NCBI RefSeq assembly: GCF_946998255.1
Contig: NZ_CAMPYN010000038.1
Span: forward strand, 1 to 12,387
Direction: 5' to 3'
DNA length: 12,387 bases
From: an uncultured Helcococcus sp.
GTDB lineage: Bacteria; Bacillota; Clostridia; Tissierellales; Peptoniphilaceae
Both the position numbers and the translations under genes were made by a program. The notes under the pieces were generated by a model. The model was not told where the DNA came from. It saw nothing but the letters and a program-made list of their open reading frames with translations, and did not search any database. Numbering within the stretch: position 1 is the first letter of the stretch; each line of letters begins with the position of its first letter. Below, one piece after another: positions 1 to 6,804 of this stretch.

Positions 1-78
1 TGGTCTTTTGCAGTTTTTTCAGTAGTTTCTTCCACTGTTTGGTCTTTTGCAGTTTCTTCAGTAGTTTCTTCTGCTTGG
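1..78 (-). repeat. 39-bp tandem repeat, two copies, continuing off the edge
   Basis: Positions 40-78 and 1-39 are head-to-tail copies of a 39-bp (13-codon) unit. They differ at a handful of bases, mostly at one end; the remaining 32 bases differ at one. The unit encodes an acidic Thr/Glu/Lys block with TAKDQ at its end. The array reaches the window edge, so copy number is unknown. Repeats of this kind in surface-protein stalks often vary in number between strains. Confidence 0.8.
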
Positions 79-239
79 TTTTCTTCAACCTTTACAGTAT
101 CTACTACTGTTTCTTGCTTAGAATCTAAACTTGATGCTTGTTTTTCCTCTTCTGCAGCATTTGCTACTAGAGGTTGACTTACTAATACTAAGGCTAAAAC
201 TCCTGGTATTAGAAGTTTTTTAAGTTTATTTCTATTCAT
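1..239 (-). CDS. Exported acidic repeat protein, N-terminal part only
   Basis: This gene starts at position 239 and runs off the left edge, leaving 79 complete codons. The start is supported by GGGAGGA at 244-250, a few bases upstream of the ATG. Residues 1 to about 28 form a signal peptide: a basic n-region (MNRNKLKK), a hydrophobic core LIPGVLALVLV and a VANA cleavage motif. The mature part is almost entirely polar (Glu, Thr, Lys, Gln) with no visible fold. It contains two copies of a 13-residue unit around EETTE(E/K)TAKDQ, so it looks like a disordered stalk or linker. The signal peptide closely resembles that of the giant surface protein upstream (13 of 19 aligned positions identical across LIPG to VANA). 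It is probably a secreted or wall-anchored surface protein, but any anchor or functional domain lies outside the window and I cannot name its role. It appears to have its own promoter at 263-291. Confidence 0.85.
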   Translation of the reverse strand, partial: MNRNKLKKLLIPGVLALVLVSQPLVANAAEEEKQASSLDSKQETVVDTVKVEENQAEETTEETAKDQTVEETTEKTAKD

Positions 240-253
240 TTTATCCTCCCTTT

Positions 254-282
254 ATACATAAGATAATATCACACTTATGTAT
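254..282. promoter_or_regulatory. Perfect dyad flanking the -10 element, candidate operator
   Basis: Arms of 9 bp (ATACATAAG at 254-262 and CTTATGTAT at 274-282) are perfect inverted repeats separated by 11 bp. The proposed -10 hexamer (263-268) lies inside the spacer, and the predicted transcription start near 256 falls in one arm. A dimeric regulator bound here would block RNA polymerase. An RNA hairpin is less likely, because most of the dyad lies upstream of the predicted start. A related dyad, ACATA...TATGT, surrounds the -10 of the giant surface gene. The regulator is not identifiable from this window. Confidence 0.5.
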
Positions 283-291
283 TTTTGCCAA
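263..291 (-). promoter_or_regulatory. Sigma-A-type promoter of the second surface gene
   Basis: On the minus strand, TTGGCA (286-291) acts as -35, one mismatch from TTGACA. A 17-bp spacer is followed by TATTAT (263-268), one mismatch from TATAAT. A TG one base upstream of the -10 gives an extended -10 element. The predicted start near 256 leaves a leader of only about 17 nt, which contains the ribosome binding site. Confidence 0.65.
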
Positions 292-320
292 TATAGGATA
301 TCAAAAGATATCCCATATTG
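289..320. other. Hairpin between the two surface genes, no T-tract
   Basis: A strong inverted repeat lies just after the stop codon of the giant gene. GGATATC (296-302) and GATATCC (307-313) pair around an AAAA loop, and the stem extends by six pairs beyond one mismatch to 289 and 320. Its position suits a 3' end for the giant gene's transcript, but neither strand has a run of T directly after the stem; on the minus strand the tail is GCAAAAATAC. It may be a weak or factor-assisted terminator, or a stabilising 3' structure. The far end overlaps the -35 of the next promoter. Confidence 0.45.
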
Positions 321-328
321 AACAAATT

Positions 329-3300
329 TTATTCATCTTCCTTTTTCTTTTTAGAAACAAATATTCCAGCTATTGAAGCAAGTAGGGTTGAAATGAATCC
401 TGTTGGAGCTAAAACACCCGTCTTTGGATTGTTGTGTTTTGGCATCACTGGTTTTTCTACAACCACTTCTGGTTCTTCTACAACTTCCACTATTTCTGGT
501 TTTTCTACTTCTGGCTCTTCTATTTCAGGAACTTCTACTACTGGTTCTTCAAGCCTTGTTATCTTAAGAACTGGATAGTGTTCATAGTTTGCTGTTGTTT
601 CATAGCTGATATATCTATCTGCATCTGGATAATTTAAGAAGTGACTTGAGTTTACAAACTCTACTTCTCTTACCAACTCAACATCTACACCACGTGGGAT
701 TATCACTACATTTCCTTCTACCCTTATTAATCTTCCTCCCCATCTTTCAACATCATGTTTGTCAGCTGGGTTATAGATATTTTCACCATTGTCTAATGGG
801 TATTCTAACTTGTAGTTTCCTTTTATGATTTGTTCTATCAAGTTTCTCTTTATGGTGTTTAGTTCACTATGGCTTGCACCTACTAATCTTCCATTTTCAT
901 CTAATTTAGCATTTGCTAATAGATCTTCAAGGCTTGGTTTTTCAATGCTTTGATCAGCTTTTCTATTTGAGTCTAAATCATTTAATCTCCAAATCATGTC
1001 TACATCAATTTCTTCACCTGTATAAGTGTTGGTAAATTTCAAACTGTAGTTTTCATGTTTGTCATATAGGTTAAATTTATTTTGATCTAGTGGTCTCATT
1101 GTGTAGGCTACTATTCTTTCATTTTCACCTAAACCGATGTAGTAACCATTTTCTAAGCTTAATTTAGCTTGTCTCTTGTTACCCTTATCATCTTCTATGA
1201 TCGCATTTATTTCATACTTACCACTATTTGCTAGTGTTTCTAGGTATCTATGGTTAGTACTTCTATTTGTCTTGTCATATTGATCAAATGAAACATTTGT
1301 ATCTACAACTCTAGTTGTTTCTCCAACATAACGTTTATATGAATATAGGTATCTTGATTTTCCATCTTTATCCTTAAACTCATAGTGGTTATAGTATGGG
1401 CTTGTGAAATCATATGGGCTTGTTACTTCATTACCTTCCCTATCATAATAGGTTTTTGTTCCATCTGCATTTACCTTTTCATATATGCCAACTACGCTAT
1501 ATGGTGATAGGCTTGCGTAATTGTCTCTTTCAAGTAATGATTTAATATATGTGGTTAATTCAGCATTTCCTATTAGATCATAGCCATCTAAGTAGCTATT
1601 TAAGAATGGGTTATAGTAACGATGAACAGCATCTTTAGTTGTTTGTCTACGGTGGATCTTTCCACTTACATCAGCTGGATTTGTTTCGTAAACTTCATTA
1701 AATAAAGCTTCATTTCTTACTATATCTTTTTCTTCAATCATGTAATAGTCTAGATAATGGTCTGCATCAATTTTTGCTTGGTAACCATTTTCTTCATTTA
1801 ATTTGATTTCTTCCTTGTTTCCAAAGATATCTGATACTACTACTGTGATTTCTTTTGGTATGTCATGGTGTTCGTTTAATTTTATCCATTCTTTCTTAAT
1901 ACCTAAACTACGTTTGATATTTACATCTGCTGAAGGCCCTGCTGCAGCTATATCTGCATAGTCTTCGTTAGCTGGAGATAAATGTGTAACTGCTATGTCA
2001 GCGTGTAGATTATAAAGTCTTACATAATCAAATGGTCTTCTATTTGTGTCGTTATATTTAACACCCCAATGTTCCATATCTTCAGAAATGTCATGCCAAT
2101 ATCCTGAATATCTTGTAACATCTACTGTTGCATCCCCATATAATCCATGTATATCAAACATGTCTGCTTTAATTAGTTCTGGATGTTCAACAAATCTAAA
2201 TTGTGTTTTTCTATGGCCTTTACTTTCATCATAGTCTTTTAGGGAAACCGGATTACCGTCTTTATCAACAGCAATCTTTGGTCTATATTGACTCATTGCT
2301 TCTGGTCTTATAGCAAATGGACCAAAACCACCTTCTCGGTTATTATTCCAAATTAGTCTAGAGTCGATAGCCATGTATGGTGTTTTCTTTACAATATCTT
2401 CATCTACATTAAATTTAACACGTATACCAGATACAGCTGGTGTTTCAGTAAAGAAGGCATAGGCTTGAAGATTTTCATATGATTGGTTTTCTGTTCCTAG
2501 TAGGAAGTTTGCCTCTTCGTCATTATTTGCCCTTACCATTACATTTTCTAATCTGGTTTTGCCTTCAAGTTTATCCGCCCAGGTTAAAGGTGTAGCATTC
2601 GTTCTTATTTTTAGCATAAGTTCATAAAACTTAGCATAGTACTCGTTTACTAGACTTTCTCTTACTTTATTAAGTCTTCCCGACTGCCACTTTTCTAATT
2701 CACTACGTACTCCTGCATCTTTCCATGCATCAAGATATTCTTTATATAAAGCATCATACTCTTTATTTGCCTTTTCTAAATCTTCAGCACTTGGTTTCAA
2801 TAAATCGCTAAAGTTTACTTGGCCAAGTTCTACATTTACATTTTCGTATTGGATGTTATGCAATCCCCACGTCCAGTCTCTACCATATTCCTCAAATATA
2901 TTTCTATATTTTTCTAAATAATAGTTTTTATTGATAGAATTTTCACCTTTAGCTAAATCTGAAATTAGTTCTTTAAATAATATATTATATTCATCACGAT
3001 AACCCAGTTCTCTATTTCCTTTTAGGTATTCTTCAATAAAATCAGGATATTTTTCGATAAATCTTATATCATTTTCAAGCTTCATAGACAATAATTTATC
3101 TTCTAAATTATCTAACTCTTCTACTCTATCTTTGTTTGAATCATAATACCCAAAGCTATCTATTCCAGCTCCAATCAATTCAAATGTAGGATTTTTAGCA
3201 TATTTTGGTAAGACTATAGAAAATGTATTTGCAGTCATCTTGTGGTCTGATGAATGGTGTGGTCTCACACTTACTTGATACTCGTAGGTCCATGAACCAT

Positions 3301-6300
3301 CTTCATTTTGTACAGCTCCACCTATTGGGGTTACATCTACACCACCTCTACCAGCAGCAATGTTTCCTCCAATACCAGATAAACCATTGTCAGTTAGAGC
3401 ATGAACATTATCGCTCAATAAATCGTATCTATCAACTTTTTTAGTGTCTGGATTTTTATTAGACCATTCTATAGCTTCATCTATATATTGGTCGTAAAAG
3501 TCTTTATTATTTACCCTGTAATCACCATATCTTCCATATCCATTAGCTATTTGAACTCCGATATCTACAATTTCGCCTTTTCCATAGTTTGCGTGGTATT
3601 CAACAACTTTATTTCTATTAAGGGTAAATGTGTTAGCATAGCCACCATCTTTTTTACCTATATCTCTACCAATGTTGAATTTGTCACCAGTATATTCAGT
3701 TGGTGATACAGTCCTATGAGTATATAAGCCATTAATATCAAACATACCAGGCTTGATTAACTCTGGATTAGATACAATATATTTAGTATATTTTCTAGTT
3801 TCTTTAATTAGGTTTAAGTCATCAACTGTATAATCAAATCCTTCCGGTAATCCAAAGAAACCAAACCCAAATAGCCTTGCCCAGTCATATTCTTGAAGTG
3901 ATTGACAGCCCTCTTCGTAGGACCCTGATCCACCACCTTCTTGGGAACACTTCCACATAAATTGTCCACTGATAGCAATGTTAGGAGATTTCCTTACTAT
4001 ATCTTCATCTACATCAAACTCTACTTCCATGGCTATTGGACCATGTACACTACTACCGAAATTATATGATTGAAAATCTATGTCAGCAGCTCCATAGCTA
4101 AAAGTATCAAGATTATCGACTCTCCACGATTCTATAGAATAAGCAGATCCAAGTCCTGAGCCATTTCTATGGTTGTGGTCAGCTTGAACTATAAATAGGG
4201 GTAGCTCATCTTTTCCTTCAAGATTGTTTGCATAGGCATCAAATTTTCCAAATATAGTATAATCACGATTTTTAATTTCTTGCAATTCCTTTTGTCTTTT
4301 TGGATTGTTTTGAATTTCTTTAAATCTTGCTATATCTTTTTTAGCTCTTTCTAATCCTTGCTTTAGAGATTTTTCTTCTTTCTCAGTCTTATTTTCTTTT
4401 TCTAAAAGGTCTTTTATTTTTGCTTCGCTATAATAAGCATTTCCATTAGAATCTTTACCTACTAACCATTCCATTCCACCTTCTTCTACTATGGTGAATG
4501 GATTTTTAGATTCATCGTAATATAATGTATAATCTTCATCGAGTCTATAGTAATCTCTACTTGACATGATTGGTAAGTTTACATCTACATCAGTATTAGT
4601 GTATGTTATACTTCCATCTTCATTAGTGCGTGCAGTTTGAGTACCTACTAATTTAAATCTTACATTTTTAGCAAATGCTGGTAGTAAAATTTCTCCACCA
4701 CGTACAGTTTGTCCATGGTCCGAAGATGTGACGCTTTGTGAAGATATATTGAATTTATATTTGTATGACCCATCTTCATTTTGCTGAGCGTAACCTTTTG
4801 GTGATATTGAAATATATCCTTGGTCTTCTGTAAGGTTACTCTTCATATCTTGGTATCCAAATTCACGTATATATCCTGATAATGATTTTCTCTCTTCAGC
4901 AGAAATTTGTATATTGTTTTTATCGATATAATCAGATACTACTTGGTCATATAATTTATTAATAGCAGCTAAGTCAATGCCTCCTACAGTCTGACTTAAA
5001 TTGTGCGCAGGAGCATTTGTAGAATCTAAGAAATTATATTTGTTATTTAACTTATCTTTAACTACATATTTATCTCTAGTTAAATCTTCTTCAAAACTTG
5101 AGTTTGTATATGTCTTGTTATCATCTAAATTTTTAACAACGAATTTTCCTTCACTGTCTTTATTAACTTCAAACCCATTGTAAGAATAGATTTTTTCACC
5201 ATTGTCAAGTGTAAAATATTTTACATAATCGGTAAATTCAACTTCTTCAATTCCTCTATATTTTTTGCCCACGTACGAATAAGAGAAATCTTTGGAATCA
5301 AATATTTTTCCATCATCAAGATTGGTGTAAGTGAACGTGCCATCCTCATGTTCTTGTTTTTCAAATCCTTTTACTGATATATATTTATTTGTTTCAGTAA
5401 AAGATAAGTATTGCCCTTCTTGAATATCGTTTATAATACGCGCATTATAATCTCGATATATATATTTTTTACCATCATCTAGATTTTCATATTCATAAAC
5501 ATCTTTAGCTATTTCTGTAACTTTAAATCCTTTGCTTGTAAATACTTTTTTAGGAGCATGTACTGTCAATACTTCAAAATTCATATAAGAGTCTGATAGA
5601 TATGGCACCTTATCAAATTTTAAGTCTTCTTGAATCTTTGGATCTAAATTTTCAGCTAGATCATGGGAGTAGTTGTTAAAGTTAGTTTGTCCTTTTATGT
5701 GTAAATCTTTTCCTGGTATATATATATCTGTAAACTTTTTACCATTCTCATCATAATATTCTTTAAATTCTATATCTCCGAAATAGTTTATTGAATCAGA
5801 TTTATAATAACCATCCTCAGTACGTATATTGTACTCTAGATAATTATCATAAGTTGTTGATGTAGGTATTTCTATTAACTGTTCATCTTTTAACTTCTTG
5901 ATCCATTCCTTGTTCTTAGCATAGTCAGACATATTTTCACGATATTTCGCAAATTCTTCTTCTATTTCTTTGTCTGTATACTCTTTGTATCTTTTTGGAG
6001 TATAGTTATGCTCATCTTCTATTGCATGGTCTTGGTAATTTTTGTTGTAATTTTCATCTTCATATTTGTTTGGTAGTCTGCCTGAATCCTCTTTGGATAT
6101 TTCATCTTCTTTAGACTCTTCTACCACATTATCAACTATTTTTTCTTCATCTTCTTTGTTGGTTAAGAAATCTAAGAAGTCTTTTTCACTTTCACCTACG
6201 TAGTTTGGTGTAGTATTTTCTTCTACGTGGATTTCTCCTGTTTCATTTGTAATTATGTACTTATCTGCTTCTTTTTCATTAGCTTCTAAATCTTCTAACG

Positions 6301-6631
6301 ACAGAGCATTATCTTCAAGGGTGTTCGGATTTGTATTTTTTTCAACCTTTATTTGGTCACCCTTATCCTTTTCCTTGTCTTCCTCTTTGTTTTCAGCTAA
6401 GTCTGTTTGATCATTTACTTGATTTTCATCTTCTAATGATCTTGGCTCAGCCACATATCTTTTTGGCTCTACTTGATTGATTGTTGCAGGTGCTTCTACC
6501 ACAATCTCATTGCTTAAACCTGTGTCGCCTGAAGCATTTGCAACAGGTACACGAAATACTAATACCAGACCTAGGGCACCTGGTATAAGATATCGCTTGA
6601 TATCTTTTTTATTTGTTTCTTTTTTATTCAT
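329..6631 (-). CDS. Giant sortase-anchored surface protein with duplicated module
   Basis: This 2100-residue, roughly 240-kDa protein is exported and probably attached to peptidoglycan as an adhesin or other surface factor. The start at 6631 is followed by a signal peptide (residues 1-33, LIPGALGLVLV core, cleavage after ANA) and preceded by GGGGGAG at an unusually short spacing of 2 nt. Residues 45-215 are acidic and low-complexity. Residues 365-510 hold three GF...NLDDGK repeats. A large module occurs twice, at about 605-985 and 1100-1515; each copy has two conserved halves separated by a Lys/Glu-rich helical insert. Residues 1568-1640 and 1780-1875 resemble CnaB domains (KEW, PKEITV, ENGY and EE; then a terminal FTNTYT). 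A Glu/Val/Pro spacer (2028-2063) leads to NPKTG (2068-2072), a membrane segment and SKKKK. The only two cysteines are C895 and C909. The ligand cannot be inferred. The gene is flanked by its own promoter region and a terminator-like hairpin, so it is probably monocistronic. Confidence 0.9.
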   Translation of the reverse strand: MNKKETNKKDIKRYLIPGALGLVLVFRVPVANASGDTGLSNEIVVEAPATINQVEPKRYVAEPRSLEDENQVNDQTDLAENKEEDKEKDKGDQIKVEKNTNPNTLEDNALSLEDLEANEKEADKYIITNETGEIHVEENTTPNYVGESEKDFLDFLTNKEDEEKIVDNVVEESKEDEISKEDSGRLPNKYEDENYNKNYQDHAIEDEHNYTPKRYKEYTDKEIEEEFAKYRENMSDYAKNKEWIKKLKDEQLIEIPTSTTYDNYLEYNIRTEDGYYKSDSINYFGDIEFKEYYDENGKKFTDIYIPGKDLHIKGQTNFNNYSHDLAENLDPKIQEDLKFDKVPYLSDSYMNFEVLTVHAPKKVFTSKGFKVTEIAKDVYEYENLDDGKKYIYRDYNARIINDIQEGQYLSFTETNKYISVKGFEKQEHEDGTFTYTNLDDGKIFDSKDFSYSYVGKKYRGIEEVEFTDYVKYFTLDNGEKIYSYNGFEVNKDSEGKFVVKNLDDNKTYTNSSFEEDLTRDKYVVKDKLNNKYNFLDSTNAPAHNLSQTVGGIDLAAINKLYDQVVSDYIDKNNIQISAEERKSLSGYIREFGYQDMKSNLTEDQGYISISPKGYAQQNEDGSYKYKFNISSQSVTSSDHGQTVRGGEILLPAFAKNVRFKLVGTQTARTNEDGSITYTNTDVDVNLPIMSSRDYYRLDEDYTLYYDESKNPFTIVEEGGMEWLVGKDSNGNAYYSEAKIKDLLEKENKTEKEEKSLKQGLERAKKDIARFKEIQNNPKRQKELQEIKNRDYTIFGKFDAYANNLEGKDELPLFIVQADHNHRNGSGLGSAYSIESWRVDNLDTFSYGAADIDFQSYNFGSSVHGPIAMEVEFDVDEDIVRKSPNIAISGQFMWKCSQEGGGSGSYEEGCQSLQEYDWARLFGFGFFGLPEGFDYTVDDLNLIKETRKYTKYIVSNPELIKPGMFDINGLYTHRTVSPTEYTGDKFNIGRDIGKKDGGYANTFTLNRNKVVEYHANYGKGEIVDIGVQIANGYGRYGDYRVNNKDFYDQYIDEAIEWSNKNPDTKKVDRYDLLSDNVHALTDNGLSGIGGNIAAGRGGVDVTPIGGAVQNEDGSWTYEYQVSVRPHHSSDHKMTANTFSIVLPKYAKNPTFELIGAGIDSFGYYDSNKDRVEELDNLEDKLLSMKLENDIRFIEKYPDFIEEYLKGNRELGYRDEYNILFKELISDLAKGENSINKNYYLEKYRNIFEEYGRDWTWGLHNIQYENVNVELGQVNFSDLLKPSAEDLEKANKEYDALYKEYLDAWKDAGVRSELEKWQSGRLNKVRESLVNEYYAKFYELMLKIRTNATPLTWADKLEGKTRLENVMVRANNDEEANFLLGTENQSYENLQAYAFFTETPAVSGIRVKFNVDEDIVKKTPYMAIDSRLIWNNNREGGFGPFAIRPEAMSQYRPKIAVDKDGNPVSLKDYDESKGHRKTQFRFVEHPELIKADMFDIHGLYGDATVDVTRYSGYWHDISEDMEHWGVKYNDTNRRPFDYVRLYNLHADIAVTHLSPANEDYADIAAAGPSADVNIKRSLGIKKEWIKLNEHHDIPKEITVVVSDIFGNKEEIKLNEENGYQAKIDADHYLDYYMIEEKDIVRNEALFNEVYETNPADVSGKIHRRQTTKDAVHRYYNPFLNSYLDGYDLIGNAELTTYIKSLLERDNYASLSPYSVVGIYEKVNADGTKTYYDREGNEVTSPYDFTSPYYNHYEFKDKDGKSRYLYSYKRYVGETTRVVDTNVSFDQYDKTNRSTNHRYLETLANSGKYEINAIIEDDKGNKRQAKLSLENGYYIGLGENERIVAYTMRPLDQNKFNLYDKHENYSLKFTNTYTGEEIDVDMIWRLNDLDSNRKADQSIEKPSLEDLLANAKLDENGRLVGASHSELNTIKRNLIEQIIKGNYKLEYPLDNGENIYNPADKHDVERWGGRLIRVEGNVVIIPRGVDVELVREVEFVNSSHFLNYPDADRYISYETTANYEHYPVLKITRLEEPVVEVPEIEEPEVEKPEIVEVVEEPEVVVEKPVMPKHNNPKTGVLAPTGFISTLLASIAGIFVSKKKKEDE
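332..430 (-). other. Cell-wall sorting signal, NPKTG type
   Basis: This stretch encodes the last 33 residues of the giant protein. NPKTG (416-430) is followed by a hydrophobic segment of about 20 residues and the basic tail SKKKKEDE. That is the standard tripartite sortase substrate layout. The first residue is Asn rather than the Leu of LPXTG, so the housekeeping enzyme or a variant sortase must accept it. No sortase gene lies in the window. Confidence 0.88.
443..550 (-). repeat. Degenerate Glu/Val/Pro spacer repeats before the anchor
   Basis: Residues 2028-2063 of the giant protein are built from irregular EEPEVE, EKPEIVE and EEPVVEVPE blocks. This is a typical extended wall-spanning spacer ahead of a sorting signal. 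On the other strand the repetitive DNA creates a spurious Ser/Thr-rich open frame. Confidence 0.75.
1007..1294 (-). other. CnaB-like domain, second (residues about 1780-1875)
   Basis: This segment of the giant protein contains YEINAIIEDDKGNKR, then LSLENGY, and ends in YSLKFTNTYTGEE. The order of a beta-strand, a short GNK turn, an ENGY strand and a terminal TNTY strand resembles CnaB-type Ig-like stalk domains, which often carry Lys-Asn isopeptide bonds. N1868 in FTNTY is the candidate Asn. The match is by eye and the domain is divergent. Confidence 0.5.
1712..1930 (-). other. CnaB-like domain, first (residues about 1568-1640)
   Basis: The sequence runs IKKEW, PKEITVVVSD, GNKEEIKLNEENGY and YYMIEEKD, matching the usual CnaB pattern of K-x-W, a V/I strand, an ENGW-like strand and a Y-x-V-x-E strand. 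K1579 or K1580 with E1633 or E1634 could form the intramolecular isopeptide bond known in this family. The expected terminal TNxY strand is not obvious, so the boundary is uncertain. Confidence 0.5.
2087..3334 (-). repeat. Duplicated large module, copy B (residues about 1100-1515)
   Basis: This is the second copy of the large module in the giant protein. The first half has NEDGSWTYEYQV, SSDH and LPKYAKNPTFELIG (1109-1154). A helical insert of about 180 residues rich in Lys, Glu, Tyr and Leu follows (about 1165-1345). The second half has VKFNVDEDIVKKTP (around 1405-1418) and NPELIK-like HPELIKADMFDIHGLYG (1483-1499). Copy A matches in the same order, but the copies have diverged, so the duplication is old and visible only at protein level. 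Confidence 0.75.
3677..4819 (-). repeat. Duplicated large module, copy A (residues about 605-985)
   Basis: This is the first copy of the large module in the giant protein. It contains NEDGSYKYKFNI, SSDH and LPAFAKNVRFKLVG (618-663), a Lys/Glu helical stretch with coiled-coil character (about 735-790), then VEFDVDEDIVRKSP (about 870-883) and NPELIKPGMFDINGLYT (955-971). It holds the only cysteines of the protein (C895, C909) in a Gly/Ser-rich loop that is not conserved in copy B. Confidence 0.75.
5102..5533 (-). repeat. Three GF...NLDDGK repeats (residues 367-510)
   Basis: The motif GFxV or GFEK, followed 15-17 residues later by (Y/K)xNLDD(G/N)K, occurs at residues 368, 422 and 486, with unit lengths of about 54 and 64. 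A further LDNGEKIY at 475-482 sits just before the third unit. The units are divergent at DNA level. They look like small beta-rich repeats between the acidic head and the large modules. Confidence 0.65.
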
Positions 6632-6654
6632 GTCTCCCCCATTTATTTATTTTT

Positions 6655-6673
6655 ATGATAGAGTATCTATCAT
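6655..6673 (-). other. Small hairpin in the 5' leader of the giant surface gene
   Basis: ATGATAG (6655-6661) and CTATCAT (6667-6673) are perfect 7-bp inverted arms around a 5-nt loop. They lie 24-42 nt upstream of the start codon, in the probable untranslated leader. The element could be an RNA hairpin affecting stability or translation, or an operator just downstream of an alternative -10 (TATTAT, 6684-6689). Confidence 0.35.
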
Positions 6674-6693
6674 GATTTTCCCTATAATACGTT

Positions 6694-6719
6694 ACATATA
6701 TATCATACAATATATATGT
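6694..6719. promoter_or_regulatory. Dyad surrounding the -10 of the giant surface gene
   Basis: Arms of 10 bp (ACATATATAT at 6694-6703 and ATATATATGT at 6710-6719) are perfect inverted repeats around a 6-bp centre, overlapping the candidate -10 at 6702-6707. Much of each arm is alternating AT, so the symmetry alone is weak evidence. The outer ACATA/TATGT ends and their placement around the -10 match the dyad at 254-282. Confidence 0.4.
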
Positions 6720-6729
6720 TTTTTTGCAA
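6702..6729 (-). promoter_or_regulatory. Candidate promoter of the giant surface gene
   Basis: On the minus strand, TTGCAA (6724-6729) serves as -35, with a 16-bp spacer to TATGAT (6702-6707), which is five of six to consensus. The stretch TTGCAAAAAAACATA closely parallels TTGGCAAAAATACATA of the second surface gene's promoter. The predicted leader is about 64 nt. A second possible -10, TATTAT at 6684-6689, has no good -35 at normal spacing. Confidence 0.5.
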
Positions 6730-6760
6730 TTTTAATTATAAATTAATAAATAAATATTTT

Positions 6761-6804
6761 AAAAACAAGAGTCCCTCAGTATTAAACTGGTGGACTCTTG
6801 TTTT
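6761..6804 (-). terminator. Intrinsic terminator at the end of the tig-engB operon
   Basis: A 13-bp perfect stem pairs 6762-6774 with 6792-6804; its core is ACAAGAGTCC with GGACTCTTGT. A further short stem lies inside it, with an ATTAA loop. On the minus strand the stem runs straight into TTTTT. The stem begins within the engB stop codon. This is the clearest terminator in the window and separates the housekeeping operon from the surface genes. Confidence 0.9.

Noticed and set aside
318..578. Plus-strand open frame rich in Ser, Thr and Gly
   Set aside because: It is the reverse-strand reading of the repetitive Glu/Val/Pro spacer and sorting signal of the giant gene, with no independent ribosome binding site.
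6477..6746. Plus-strand open frame running from the giant gene's start into its upstream region
   Set aside because: It covers the antisense of the signal peptide and the AT-rich promoter region; its hydrophobic character comes from A/T runs.
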